From: Pandoraea horticolens
GTDB lineage: Bacteria > Pseudomonadota > Gammaproteobacteria > Burkholderiales > Burkholderiaceae
DNA length: 64,000 nucleotides
NCBI RefSeq assembly: GCF_902459555.1
Contig: NZ_CABPSM010000002.1
Span: 434,001-498,000, forward strand
Direction of reading: 5' to 3'
The notes below the pieces were generated by a model that made no database searches, was not told the origin of the DNA, and saw nothing but the letters and a program-made list of their open reading frames with translations. Both the position numbers and the translations under genes were made by a program. This document shows, piece by piece, positions 43,441 to 54,843 of the stretch (position 1 is the first letter of the stretch; each line of letters starts with the position of its first letter).

Positions 43441-44613
43441 ATGACGGGCGCGACGCCGAAGCGCCAGGGCACGATGCAGGGCAAACAAGCTAGGCGGCCG
43501 CGAAGTGCCGCGTGTCTCTCGAGACCTTACGTGGCAACCAACCAGGCACCGACGCTCGACTCCCTGCAATCGCTGCTGGCGACCGTCCAGCGCAATGAGC
43601 GTTCGTTAAAACGTTTTCAGGACATCGAGTTGGCGCTGATGGGGGCGCCCGACTTCGGTCAGTTTCTGGAAGTGATGCTCAACCGCTTGCGGCACGATTT
43701 CGATCTGTCGGGGGTGCGTCTGATGCTCGCCGAGGTCGACGACACGTTGCGCGATCTCATCGACACTGCCGAAGGCATTCGTGCGCTCGACGCCGGTCTT
43801 TGCATCGCGCAGGATGCCGGTACGTTCTCTGCCGTGTGTGGCGACGGCCAACTCTGGATCGGCGCGCCGCGTGAGCGCCATGCGCCGCTCTTCGGGCCGC
43901 GCGCGCCTGCGAGTGCCGTCGTTATGCCACTGGCCCGCAACGGCCGCTATCTCGGCATCATCGCACTGGGCAGCCGTGACGCGCGCCGCTTCTCGCCGGA
44001 AATGGCGACCGATTTTCTCGAACGCTTCGGCGCGGTCGTTGCCGTATGTCTCGAGAACATGTGGAATCGCGAACGCCTCAAGCGCATCGGCCTGACCGAT
44101 CCGCTTACCGGGCTCTCGAATCGCCGCTATTTCGATCAGCGCTTGCGTGAAGAAGTGGTGCGCGGCGCACGTTATGGTGCGCCGCTCGCGTGTCTGTTGA
44201 TCGATATCGACCATTTCAAGCGCGTCAACGATAGCCATGGTCACGCCACCGGCGACCGTGCGTTGCGCGCGGCCAGTGTGTGCATGCGTGCGCAATTGAG
44301 AGTGACGGATACCCTCGCACGTTACGGTGGGGAAGAGTTCGCCGCGCTGCTCGTGCAGACGGAACAGAGCTGGGCGGGGACGGTTGCCGAGCGGGTACGT
44401 CGCGCTGTGGCGCGGTTGGAAGTTCCGGACGACGACGGTGCGCCCGTGCCGCTCACGATTTCCATTGGCTTGGCGAGTGTGGACCCGCGCGATAGTCACG
44501 ACCCTGAGACGCTCCCGATGCGTCTGCTTGGCGCTGCCGACGCGGCGCTGTACACCGCAAAGCGTTCCGGTCGCGACCGCGTCGTCGTGGCCTCCGCAGC
44601 GACGCTGCGCTGA
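43441..44613 (+). CDS. Diguanylate cyclase, DUF484-GGDEF
   Basis: Makes cyclic di-GMP from two GTP; soluble, 390 residues. Residues 45-210 form a DUF484 (GAF-like) sensor (SLQSLLATVQRNERSLKRFQ, MPLARNGRYLGIIALGSRDA). Residues 215-388 form the GGDEF domain starting LTDPLTGLSNRRYFDQRL, with the active GGEEF at 296-300 and an inhibitory I-site RVTD at 287-290, so product feedback is expected. The first 30 residues are unlike the family; the true start may be the GTG near 43531 (VATNQAPTLD). No partner gene is adjacent. Confidence 0.93.
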   Translation: MTGATPKRQGTMQGKQARRPRSAACLSRPYVATNQAPTLDSLQSLLATVQRNERSLKRFQDIELALMGAPDFGQFLEVMLNRLRHDFDLSGVRLMLAEVDDTLRDLIDTAEGIRALDAGLCIAQDAGTFSAVCGDGQLWIGAPRERHAPLFGPRAPASAVVMPLARNGRYLGIIALGSRDARRFSPEMATDFLERFGAVVAVCLENMWNRERLKRIGLTDPLTGLSNRRYFDQRLREEVVRGARYGAPLACLLIDIDHFKRVNDSHGHATGDRALRAASVCMRAQLRVTDTLARYGGEEFAALLVQTEQSWAGTVAERVRRAVARLEVPDDDGAPVPLTISIGLASVDPRDSHDPETLPMRLLGAADAALYTAKRSGRDRVVVASAATLR

Positions 44614-44673
44614 GCGTATCGCCGGCGGACGGCAACAAGCCCGAAATGTCGCCGGGGCTTGCTTGCCCCTGTC

Positions 44674-45621
44674 TTATCGACCGCTGAACCAGCCGATCAG
44701 CAGCGATACCGTCACCACCGAAAGCACCGTCGAAATCAGAATCGCGCGCGAGGCGACAGCGGCTTCACGTCCGTACAGTTGCGCCAGCATGAATGGCCCC
44801 GTGCCGATGGGCAGGGCCGAGAGTAGCAGTGCGCTGTGCGCCCAGATCGCCGGAAGATCGAAGACGCGGAACGCCAGAAATGCCGTGACCGCCGGTTGAA
44901 AGACGAGCTTGAGTCCGACGAGACGTCCCACCGCGCGTGCAATCCGAGGCTCTTTCGCCGCCCCCGAGCTCTGCGCGAGAAACATGCCGATCGCCACTAG
45001 TGCGCACGGACTGGCCGCCCCGCCGAGCAACGTGGTGAAGTGCAACACGGGGGCGGGCAGCGCAATACCTGCGGCCGCAAACGCCATGCCGGCGAACGGC
45101 GAAACGACGAGCGGATTGCGTACCAGCGCCCGGACGACGAAGCCCGCCGTGCGACGCCAGTTCGGTGTGGCTTGCAGATCCGTCTCGATGATTGCGATGG
45201 AGATGGCGAAGAGCACGGTTGCCGTGAGCAGCATCGCGACGACCACCGCCGGTACGCTGGCCGGACCGAAGGCCACGAGACATAGCGGCAATCCCATGAA
45301 CCCGGCGTTCGGATAGGCCGCGCCCATGCCTTCGATGCTGGCGTCGGTCAGACGTCCGCGCACCGTGCGATCGAGCATGAAAGACAGCGCGAACGTTGCG
45401 GCCATGCCGCCGCCGAATGCCCCCAGAAACCCAGGGTTGACCAGCTCCGCCCATGTGATCTGCGCCATCGACTGGAACAGCACGGCAGGCAGCGCGAGAT
45501 AGACGACGAAGCGGTTGAGTGCGTCGAGCGCAGCCTCGCCGAGCCAGGCACGACGGGCGCACAGATAGCCGACGAAAATCAGCCCGAAGACGGGGAGGGC
45601 GGCAGAGATGACGGCTTGCAT
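44674..45621 (-). CDS. AEC family carrier (auxin-efflux-like permease)
   Basis: 315-residue inner-membrane carrier with about ten hydrophobic helices in two halves. MQAVISAALPVFGLIFVGYL and LNRFVVYLALPAVLFQSMAQ open it, YPNAGFMGLPLCLVAFGPAS is the conserved first broken helix, and ALPIGTGPFMLAQLYGREAA the second. Members export or import malate, malonate and related acids; the substrate is not readable here. The start lies two bases after the GntR stop, so the regulator and carrier form one operon. Confidence 0.92.
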   Translation of the reverse strand: MQAVISAALPVFGLIFVGYLCARRAWLGEAALDALNRFVVYLALPAVLFQSMAQITWAELVNPGFLGAFGGGMAATFALSFMLDRTVRGRLTDASIEGMGAAYPNAGFMGLPLCLVAFGPASVPAVVVAMLLTATVLFAISIAIIETDLQATPNWRRTAGFVVRALVRNPLVVSPFAGMAFAAAGIALPAPVLHFTTLLGGAASPCALVAIGMFLAQSSGAAKEPRIARAVGRLVGLKLVFQPAVTAFLAFRVFDLPAIWAHSALLLSALPIGTGPFMLAQLYGREAAVASRAILISTVLSVVTVSLLIGWFSGR

Positions 45622-45623
45622 GA

Positions 45624-46367
45624 TCAATGCGACGCGGCCAGCCGCGCGAGCCACTCGCGACGCGCGTTGCCGCCATCCGCTTCGGTGTGTTCGCGGGCGG
45701 CGGTCTCGGCGCCATTGGCATCCCCTGCCGCGATGCGCGCGACAATTTCCCCGTGTTCGTGCCAGACAACTTCCTGCATCGGCATGGCTCCAAGCGTCGC
45801 AGCCATCGCCCGCATGATGTGCGCCCATTGCGGCGCGACCGTCTGCGCGATCAGCGGGTTGCCCGACGCGTCATGCAGCGCCGTGTGAAACGCAACCTCA
45901 ATGCGTACCTGACGCGCTACCGGTGTGCCTCGCGTCATCGCCATGCCTGTCGCAACCGCCTGCTGCAGACGGCGCAGTTCCGGCTCGCTCAACGTGCCTT
46001 GCGCCATACGTGTGGCTGCGAGCCGCGCCGCCAGACCGTCAAGGGCCGTGCGCACCTGATAGAGCTGGCGCAGGTGATCGGCATCGATGGGGGCGACCTC
46101 CAGGCCCTGACGCCCGCTGTCGCAAACCAGACCGTCGCGCTTGAGCAACTGCAAAGCATGGCTGACGGGCTGGCGCGACACACCTAGCGAATCGGCCAGT
46201 TCGGCTTGCCGGATGCGCTCGCCCGGGGGCAGCGTGAGATCCGCAATGGCGTCGCGCAGACGCGAATAGACCTGATCGATCAGTACGGGCGTGCTCACAA
46301 GGGGTTCAAGCGGCGCGAGGGGCCGGTCGGTTGCCGTCGAGTCGGGGGATGCAGCGGGGTTCGACAT
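45624..46367 (-). CDS. GntR family regulator, FCD domain
   Basis: 247 residues. The winged helix is PPGERIRQAELADSLGVSRQ, continuing PVSHALQLLKRDGLV. The FCD effector domain includes YQVRTALDGLAARLAATRMA and the metal-site His residues (FHTALHDASGNPLI, then EHGEIVARIAAGD and REHTEADGG). FCD regulators usually bind organic acids, consistent with the AEC carrier immediately downstream. Confidence 0.93.
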   Translation of the reverse strand: MSNPAASPDSTATDRPLAPLEPLVSTPVLIDQVYSRLRDAIADLTLPPGERIRQAELADSLGVSRQPVSHALQLLKRDGLVCDSGRQGLEVAPIDADHLRQLYQVRTALDGLAARLAATRMAQGTLSEPELRRLQQAVATGMAMTRGTPVARQVRIEVAFHTALHDASGNPLIAQTVAPQWAHIMRAMAATLGAMPMQEVVWHEHGEIVARIAAGDANGAETAAREHTEADGGNARREWLARLAASH

Positions 46368-46494
46368 GGAATTCCGGGGCTCGCCGGTCTCTGTGATATC
46401 TGGAATTCCGAATTCTACGCTTGCGAACAGACGCTGGCGCGCTTTTTTGACCCATGGCAGTCGTGAGGGGGAAGCGAGAATAGCGGGACTTACG

Positions 46495-46788
46495 TCAGTC
46501 GCTCGGGTCCAGTTCGGGGGGGGCGACGAAAGCGGTGCGCGCGGGTGTCTGAAGCAGGGCCTGAACGGTGGTGCGGGTGCGCTGGAGGCGACAGGCGAGC
46601 GCCCACGCGTCGGCCTCGTGTTCGAATAAACCGACGATCAGGTGCGGTTCTGCGGCAAAGCCGTCGGAAAACAGGCCGATGTTCTTCGCGATCATCTCGC
46701 TCGCCCGCTCCACCGACACGGTGTATTGGCGCGGCGAACGGTATTGATTGATGACTACGGCAAAGGCGCGGGAGAACGCGTCGGACAT
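46495..46788 (-). CDS. Hypothetical protein, 97 residues
   Basis: Starts behind AGGAGG with seven-base spacing. SVERASEMIAKNIGLFSDGF and HEADAWALACRLQRTRTTVQ suggest a compact alpha/beta fold. No signal peptide or membrane helix. It may be a conserved Burkholderiales small protein, but I do not recognise the family. Confidence 0.65.
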   Translation of the reverse strand: MSDAFSRAFAVVINQYRSPRQYTVSVERASEMIAKNIGLFSDGFAAEPHLIVGLFEHEADAWALACRLQRTRTTVQALLQTPARTAFVAPPELDPSD

Positions 46789-47201
46789 GCGGGGACCTCC
46801 TCTGTCGGCGTCGTGCGAAGTCTCCGATCTCGATCATCGGAACTACGCACTCGGCGTTGCACTTCCGGTGATTGTAGGCGATGGCGAGGCACATGTCGGG
46901 ACAAAAGCGGTGGGCATGCGCGTGGCCGATAGCGCGTGCCGGCGGCAGCAAAAAAAGCCGCCGAGCGGGTCGGCGGCGCAACAGAGAGGGTGACAGCGCA
47001 ACCGAAGTTGCCGAAGACCAGCATAGGTGGCAGCGATGACAGCGTCGTGACCGTTGTGTTTGACGATGGGCTCGACACCTGCCGTGACCCGCTGCCAGTT
47101 CGGAACACGAAATTCTGAAAAAATTTCGGGAAAAGCACCCACCGCGCGCGCTGCGCGCCAGAGGCCTTCCGTTGTTCAATGCGGCTGAGTGCGTAGGCCG
47201 G
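46789..47201. other. Intergenic region with a minus-strand terminator
   Basis: About 410 bases without a convincing gene. It contains the terminator at 46949-46977, which may end the transcript of the small membrane protein at 47202 or a short non-coding RNA. Confidence 0.4.
46949..46977 (-). terminator. Intrinsic terminator, minus strand
   Basis: Stem GCCGCCGA / TCGGCGGC (46957-46964, 46970-46977), loop of five, followed on the minus strand by seven T. It is 225 bases downstream of the nearest upstream gene. Confidence 0.8.
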
Positions 47202-47393
47202 CTACACGAGCACGGGCAACGCCTCCACGACAAGGAGCGCAACGAGCGCTCCGGCCACCGCGCCGGCCGCACGCAGGCCGTAGCGCGTGCTGCGGGTCGC
47301 GACGGGGATGCCGCCAACGAGCAAGGCACCGGCCACCGCCATCGGCAGGAACAACGTCAAGTCGTAAAGGTTGAAGTGGAATATGGGCAGCAT
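47202..47393 (-). CDS. Small two-helix membrane protein
   Basis: 63 residues with two hydrophobic segments (LTLFLPMAVAGALLVGGIPV and AAGAVAGALVALLVVEALPV) joined by a short basic loop. GAGGAG precedes the ATG at good spacing. Function unknown. Confidence 0.6.
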   Translation of the reverse strand: MLPIFHFNLYDLTLFLPMAVAGALLVGGIPVATRSTRYGLRAAGAVAGALVALLVVEALPVLV

Positions 47394-47502
47394 TCTTGTC
47401 TCCTCACCTGAATCGCGCTTCCACTATAGGACGGCGGCGGAGGATGCCCAAGTTTGGTGCGGCGCAGCATGTTGCTGCGCAGAGAATGCCGCTCTGGCGG
47501 TA

Positions 47503-47709
47503 TCAATCTTCTTGACGCACGGCGTGCATCTTGCGGCGTGCGTTCCACATCGCCATGTCTTTGCGAGTACGTATGCGGTCACCGGCATTGATGTCCGCGG
47601 GCCGTGCACTCGGGGCGGAGGCCGCAACGTCGTTAGCTTCGCTGCGCGCCTGCACCATCATGACGAGCGTAAGCAGCGAGGCGGCAAGCGCCAGCAAGAT
47701 CAGCTTCAT
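47503..47709 (-). CDS. Small exported or single-pass protein
   Basis: 68 residues beginning with a hydrophobic signal or anchor (MKLILLALAASLLTLVMMVQ), followed by a polar tail rich in Arg and Lys. The ribosome-binding site is only GGGGGT. No family recognised. Confidence 0.5.
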   Translation of the reverse strand: MKLILLALAASLLTLVMMVQARSEANDVAASAPSARPADINAGDRIRTRKDMAMWNARRKMHAVRQED

Positions 47710-48114
47710 ATGACCCCCGGGGCGAATCTCTGGTGAATCTGGTCGGTGTTATGCATCGTCGTTTTCGTCCTGGCCGGTCCGCCAAAGGGGACCGTGCCGG
47801 TGAGGGTGGCGCGATGCTTCTGTGATGCACTGCTTGACGGATTACGTTGCCGCGACTGCCTGACGGGAGGGGGCTTCGGTGCGTCCGACGCTGGCTGAGG
47901 CCGCGTCTCGTACTGCGCGACGGATCATAGCCAGCGATTATGACAACGCGCCGCGGAGATCAAATTCTCACTGGCGGTGCAGCACGTCACCTCACATCCT
48001 TTAACGTATAGCGACGGCTGCGGCGAAAAGTTTAGAAATCCTGACACTTTTTTTGAGCACGGGTCAAAAGCGAGATCCCACCGCGTTTTGGCCCGTATCT
48101 CGCCGACGGTGCGT
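47710..48114. other. Intergenic region, no gene supported
   Basis: About 400 bases. Frames here lack ribosome-binding sites and read as shadow sequence. A promoter for the minus-strand gene at 47503 must lie in its left part. Confidence 0.4.
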
Positions 48115-48337
48115 TTACGCCTGATGCGAGCCGTCGTTGTGCGGCCCGCCCGCCTGACCGGCCGGCGGGCCGCCGCGCTCAGGCAAGACCATGGCGGCAA
48201 GCGACGCCGGCGCTGCGCCTGCCTGGACAAGCTCGTGCATCACGTCTGGCGACGTGCCGAGGGCCACCACAAGTCCGGTCAGTCCGGCCCAGGTCGACGG
48301 CTCGAGCCGCCGGGAAAGGAGAAAGGAGAAGGCTCAT
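48115..48337 (-). pseudogene. Small holin-like protein gene, frameshifted by a 7-bp tandem duplication
   Basis: Translation from the ATG at 48337 reads MSLLLS, then leaves frame. Removing one copy of the heptamer AAAGGAG (plus strand, 48315-48321 or 48322-48328) restores a 71-residue frame: MSLLLSRRLEPSTWAGLTGL, a hydrophobic helix, VMHELVQAGAAPASLAAMVL, and a Gly/Pro/His tail, with stop TAA at 48115-48117. RRLEPSTWAGLxGL with a single helix looks like small holin-like proteins of Burkholderiales. As written the frame runs instead to a stop near 48179. The gene is therefore broken, or it can switch by repeat slippage. It overlaps the 21-codon frame upstream by ATGA. Confidence 0.65.
48315..48328. 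repeat. Perfect tandem duplication of a heptamer
   Basis: AAAGGAGAAAGGAG, two direct copies. With one copy the overlapping minus-strand gene is in frame. Confidence 0.92.
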
Positions 48338-48399
48338 GAGCCACCTCCCGGTGTCGTATCGTCGAGCGAGGTCTTGCCGCTGAAGTAGAACGGCGTCAT
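48334..48399 (-). CDS. Micro-ORF of 21 codons overlapping the holin-like gene
   Basis: ATG at 48399 reads MTPFYFSGKTSLDDTTPGG and ends GS-TGA; the TGA shares bases with the next ATG (ATGA). Such overlap suggests translational coupling. No homology claim is possible at this length, and the upstream ribosome-binding site is weak. Confidence 0.3.
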   Translation of the reverse strand: MTPFYFSGKTSLDDTTPGGGS

Positions 48400-48657
48400 G
48401 TGGTGACATCGGCATGGGGCGCTCCTTGTAACGAGTCAGGGACACCAACCCTAGCGATGCGCGTTTGCCTGTCACAAGGCGACAAGCGCGACATAGATGC
48501 CGTCATCCGGCGCACACCGACATGCGTTGTACGCCCTGGGTGCCTTGGCGATGTCACGCGTCGCCGCGCGAGGTAAGATAGCTGCCGTATCGCAATGGCG
48601 GCCAGATGGCTGGTAGCGATGCCATTACCGGCTTCCCGAACTTTCCCGGATTTCGTC

Positions 48658-49512
48658 ATGCTTGAACTCATTTCAGAACACCGTTGTTTCGGCGGCGCGC
48701 AGCGCTTCTATCGTCACGCCTCGACCACCATCGGTCTGCCGATGCGTTTTTCGGTGTTCCTGCCGCCGCAAGTGCGCGACGGCCGTGCAGTGCCTGCGCT
48801 GTTTTATCTTGCGGGGCTGACCTGCACGGAAGAGACGTTCATGATCAAGGGCGGCGCACAGTGGCTGGCCGCAGAACATGGCGTGGCGCTGATTGCCCCC
48901 GACACGAGCCCGCGCGGTGCGGGTGTGCCGGGTGAGACCGATGCGTGGGATTTCGGCGTCGGCGCAGGCTTCTATCTCGACGCGACGCAGGCGCCATGGT
49001 CCACGAACTATCGCATGTACAGCTATCTTGTCGACGAACTCTACGCATTGGTGACGCAATCGCTGCCCATCGACGCGGAGCACGTCGGCATCTTCGGCCA
49101 CTCGATGGGGGGACATGGTGCATTGACGCTCGCGCTGCGCAACCCTGACAAATTCCGCTCGGTGTCGGCGTTCGCACCGATTGCGGCGCCGATGCGTTGC
49201 CCGTGGGGCGAGAAGGCGTTCACCGGGTATCTGGGGACGGATCGAGAAACGTGGCGGCAGTACGATGCCAGCGAACTGATGGCGAAGGCCGGGCAGATGG
49301 TGTTCCCGGGCGGCATTCTGATCGATCAGGGCCTGAACGACCAGTTCCTGGAAGCGCAACTGAACCCGGACATCTTCGAGCAGGCATGCCGCGACGCCGG
49401 CCAGCCGCTGACGCTGCGACGTCACAACAGCTACGATCACGGCTACTACTTCATCCAGACCTTCATGGCGGACCATCTGTCACATCACGCCGAACAACTG
49501 CGCACGTATTGA
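48658..49512 (+). CDS. fghA: S-formylglutathione hydrolase
   Basis: Esterase D-family serine hydrolase that splits S-formylglutathione in glutathione-dependent formaldehyde detoxification. It has 284 residues, with LFYLAGLTCTEETFMIKGGA, APDTSPRGAGVPGETDAWDF, the nucleophile elbow FGHSMGGHGALTLALRNPDK, Asp in LIDQGLNDQFLE and His in SYDHGYYFIQTFMADHLSHH. The matching alcohol dehydrogenase is not adjacent. The start MLELISEHRCFGG is the normal family N-terminus. Confidence 0.96.
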   Translation: MLELISEHRCFGGAQRFYRHASTTIGLPMRFSVFLPPQVRDGRAVPALFYLAGLTCTEETFMIKGGAQWLAAEHGVALIAPDTSPRGAGVPGETDAWDFGVGAGFYLDATQAPWSTNYRMYSYLVDELYALVTQSLPIDAEHVGIFGHSMGGHGALTLALRNPDKFRSVSAFAPIAAPMRCPWGEKAFTGYLGTDRETWRQYDASELMAKAGQMVFPGGILIDQGLNDQFLEAQLNPDIFEQACRDAGQPLTLRRHNSYDHGYYFIQTFMADHLSHHAEQLRTY

Positions 49513-49540
49513 TTCGCCCGGCGCCGTACTGTCTGCACTG

Positions 49541-50398
49541 TCAGACCGCCCGCGCCTCGTAATGGCGCGGCGGCGTGACGATCTCGTCTTGCGCCCGCAC
49601 GATTTCCAACTCATAACGGCCGGCGAGATGCGTGGCGCGCAGCACGGCGTCGACTGCGGCAAGCGTGTGCTCGAACGCCGCACGTGTCGTATCGCCCTTG
49701 AGCAAGCGCGCGAGGAAGACACCCGAGGTCAGGTCGCCCACGCCCACAGGCTGACGCGCGAACGGATACAGCGGACGGTAGCCATGCCAGGCCTCGTTGT
49801 TCGTCACCACCAGCATGTCGAACCGATCGGCAGGCTTGCCGGCGTATTCCAGATGCTTGACGAGCACCATCTTCGGCCCGCGCGAGAGTAGGGCGCGGCA
49901 TGCCGCGACGGCATCGTCGAGCGTGTCGATCGGGTGCTGCGAGAGCTTCTCCAGCTCGAGATGATTGGGGGCCATGATGTCGGCCGCCGCAGGCATGTGT
50001 TCGACGAGATATTGTTCGATGCCCGGCTTGACCTGGCACCCTTTCTCGGGATGCCCCATCACCGGGTCGCACAGGTAGATCGCGGCGGGATTGGCCTGTT
50101 TGACGCGCTGCACCGCCGCGAGCACGAAGCCCGCCTGCTCCGGCGCACCGAGATAGCCGGAGAGTACGGCGTCGCAATGTCCCAGCTCACCGATGTCGTC
50201 TATGCCATCGACAAGCCGCAGGATTTCCTCGCTGGGCAACGCTTGCCCGGTCCATTTGCCGTATTGGGTGTGATTGGAGAACTGCACCGTGTTGATCGGC
50301 CAGACGTTGACGCCAAGACGCCGCATCGGGAACTCGGCGGCGCTGTTTCCGGCGTGGCCGAACACGACATGAGACTGGATGCTGAGGATGTTCTTCAT
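49541..50398 (-). CDS. pdxY: Pyridoxal kinase
   Basis: ATP-dependent kinase of the vitamin B6 salvage pathway, 285 residues. Ribokinase-fold signatures: [71 protein letters not shown], and [15 protein letters not shown] with the catalytic Asp. Length and motifs fit PdxY rather than PdxK. It lies downstream of fusA on the same strand but behind a terminator-like hairpin. Confidence 0.96.
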   Translation of the reverse strand: MKNILSIQSHVVFGHAGNSAAEFPMRRLGVNVWPINTVQFSNHTQYGKWTGQALPSEEILRLVDGIDDIGELGHCDAVLSGYLGAPEQAGFVLAAVQRVKQANPAAIYLCDPVMGHPEKGCQVKPGIEQYLVEHMPAAADIMAPNHLELEKLSQHPIDTLDDAVAACRALLSRGPKMVLVKHLEYAGKPADRFDMLVVTNNEAWHGYRPLYPFARQPVGVGDLTSGVFLARLLKGDTTRAAFEHTLAAVDAVLRATHLAGRYELEIVRAQDEIVTPPRHYEARAV

Positions 50399-50420
50399 AT
50401 TGACGTGACGCGCTAAGGCA

Positions 50421-50487
50421 AAAAGGACAACGCCCGCTAGCGGAACGATCCTGTCGGGAGACGAGAGCGTGCCAGTCGCGGGCGTTG
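50421..50487 (-). terminator. Terminator-like hairpin after fusA
   Basis: Perfect 10-bp arms CAACGCCCGC / GCGGGCGTTG (50428-50437, 50478-50487) with a 40-base loop. On the minus strand the stem is followed by TCCTTTTTGCC. It ends the fusA transcript or attenuates pdxY. Confidence 0.6.
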
Positions 50488-50541
50488 ATCGTCAGCGCGG
50501 TGTGCAGCCTGTTCTGCCCGCCGCGCCCGACGTCTGATGCG

Positions 50542-52638
<2,097 letters not shown>

Positions 52639-52890
52639 GGTACACCTCTTTTCCGGACGGTGGGGAAAAAACATAACAGCAGCCATCATACTCCAATGTT
52701 GCAATGCCGCGCAGGCGGCGATATCGCGCGAAAGACCAGCAAGCATGGGGATTTGCGAGGGGCTGAGGCCCCGTGTCGTAAGCCTTCTCAACCGTGCGCA
52801 ACCCTTCGCAACCCCATGCAATTCGCCGTGCCTCGGCGGCGCTGCCCGCACAGCGGGCGTCACACCGTCACACTGTTACGCTGTCACTCG

Positions 52891-54537
52891 TCAGGCAACC
52901 TGGCGCTGGCGGGCGAACGCGAGTACTGCCCCGCGCGAACCATTGGCAGCGACGTCCGTGTCGCCATCGTGACCGGACGTGTAGGCGCCTCCATCCGAGA
53001 GCCGGAACACGGCGACGGCTTCGCGCAGTTGACGCGCCTGATCCTCCAGCGACCCGGCGGCGGCCGTGGCCTCTTCGACGAGCGCGGCATTCTGCTGCGT
53101 AACCTGATCCATCTGCATGACGGCCGTGTTGACTTGCTCGATGCCGCCCGACTGCTCGTTCGATGCCGCAGAGATCTCACCCATGATGTCGGTCACGCGT
53201 TGCACGGCTTGCACGATCTCCGTCATCGTGCGACCGGCATCGCGCACTTGTGCAGAGCCGTCTTCCACCTTGCCGACGGAGGTCTCGATGAGGGTCTTGA
53301 TCTCCTTCGCAGCGGCTGCGCTGCGCTGGGCGAGCGTGCGAACCTCACCGGCGACGACGGCGAAACCGCGTCCCTGTTCGCCGGCCCGCGCGGCCTCGAC
53401 GGCGGCGTTCAGCGCGAGAATGTTCGTCTGGAAGGCGATGCCGTCGATCACACCGATGATGTCGTTGATCTTCGTCGAGCTGGCGGCAATTTCCTGCATC
53501 GATGTGACGGCACGTTCGACGACGCGTCCCCCTTCGCCGGCGATGTCCGATGCGTTCGACGCCAGTTGCCTTGCCTGGCGGGCGTTGTCGGCATTCTGGC
53601 GCACGGTCGCCGTCAGTTGTTCCATCGACGAAGCGGTTTCTTCGAGCGACGCCGCTTGTTCTTCGGTGCGTGCCGACAGATTGGTATTGCCTGAGAGCAA
53701 TTGCCCCGAAGCCGACGCGATGGCTGCCGTGCCGCTACGCACACGCCGCACGATTTGGTCGAGGCTTTCATTCATGTGTTTAAGCGCTGCCATCAGTTGG
53801 CCGGTTTCGTCGCGACTCGTCACGTCGATGCGACTCGAGAGATCGCCCTGCGCCACGCGTTCGGCCACTTCGACGGCGCGCGCGAGCGGACGTGTGATGC
53901 TGCGCGTGACCGACCATGCGGCAACGATGCCTGCGACGGTCGCCGCAGCGCCAAGGGTGGCGAGCAGCCATTTGGCGAAGACGATGTCGGCGCTCGTGGC
54001 GGCACCGGTTTCGTCGACGATCTTTTGCTGGAGCGTGACCAGTTCGACGGCCTCGGCCTGCATGGCGTCGAGTGCGGGCAGGGCGTCCTGCTGCGCGATG
54101 CGCAGCGCGGTGTCGCGTTGGCTGGCGTTCAACGCCGAGATCACGCTGCCGCGTGCCTTCAGAAAGGTATCGTTGTGCTGCCGCACGGCGTTGAGCAACT
54201 GCTTGCCTTTACCCGACGTCACATATTTGTCGAGCACTTCCTGCGCCTTGGCGATGCGGGCGAGGTTGGCATCGATGCGCTCGTTGAACGCATTGCGTTG
54301 GGTGGCGTCCGTGGTGACGATGGCCTCGATCAGGCGGCGGGCGTTGCCGCGCACCATGGCATCGATGCGGTGCGCCGCATCGGCTTTGGCCCACGCGCGG
54401 GTGAGCAGTTCTTCATTGGCACGTTCGATGGCGACGAAACGCACCAGTGCGATGACCAGCATGCTTAACAACAGGACTAGCAACGTGCCGAAGCCGATGG
54501 ACAGCCGGGTTCGGATCTTCAGGTCGGCGATTCGCAT
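52891..54537 (-). CDS. Methyl-accepting chemotaxis protein
   Basis: 548-residue chemoreceptor. Membrane helix 1 is at 12-33 ([20 protein letters not shown]), the helical periplasmic sensor at 34-190 (four-helix-bundle type, no Cache signature), helix 2 near 195-215 ([20 protein letters not shown]), then HAMP and the signalling hairpin with the conserved tip [20 protein letters not shown] and [20 protein letters not shown]. No C-terminal NWETF-like tether. The ligand is unknown, and no che genes are adjacent. The start [14 protein letters not shown] at 54537 is the usual Burkholderia MCP beginning. Confidence 0.95.
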   Translation of the reverse strand: MRIADLKIRTRLSIGFGTLLVLLLSMLVIALVRFVAIERANEELLTRAWAKADAAHRIDAMVRGNARRLIEAIVTTDATQRNAFNERIDANLARIAKAQEVLDKYVTSGKGKQLLNAVRQHNDTFLKARGSVISALNASQRDTALRIAQQDALPALDAMQAEAVELVTLQQKIVDETGAATSADIVFAKWLLATLGAAATVAGIVAAWSVTRSITRPLARAVEVAERVAQGDLSSRIDVTSRDETGQLMAALKHMNESLDQIVRRVRSGTAAIASASGQLLSGNTNLSARTEEQAASLEETASSMEQLTATVRQNADNARQARQLASNASDIAGEGGRVVERAVTSMQEIAASSTKINDIIGVIDGIAFQTNILALNAAVEAARAGEQGRGFAVVAGEVRTLAQRSAAAAKEIKTLIETSVGKVEDGSAQVRDAGRTMTEIVQAVQRVTDIMGEISAASNEQSGGIEQVNTAVMQMDQVTQQNAALVEEATAAAGSLEDQARQLREAVAVFRLSDGGAYTSGHDGDTDVAANGSRGAVLAFARQRQVA

Positions 54538-54843
54538 AGGAATGACTCCATTTAGGGATTTGATGCCGGGACAACACGGGTAACGTGTGGTGCGCGGCGT
54601 TTCGAGGAGTGGTCGCCGGTCTGTCGCAGAGCGCTTCGATACGGCGGGTGAAGCGTGACGCGACGTTGGCTCACGCGCCGAGAACGACACGTGCGAGATG
54701 TCCGGCGACGCGTGACGGGGGATTCGATGAAAGCCTGTCCGTCCACCTTCGTATACGACGAAAAATACGATAACTGAAGGTGTTCCTACGCACAGGCGGG
54801 GTAAACGGCGGGATGAGCAGTGCGGCGAATTCTGACAGGAAAG
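54538..54843. other. Intergenic region upstream of the chemoreceptor
   Basis: About 300 bases, no gene supported. The chemoreceptor promoter should lie here, but no clear sigma-28 or sigma-70 element was identified by eye. Confidence 0.35.

Noticed and set aside
47925-48230. 101-codon minus frame overlapping the holin-like gene
   Set aside because: Out of frame with the segment that shows a natural helix; Arg-rich shadow composition.
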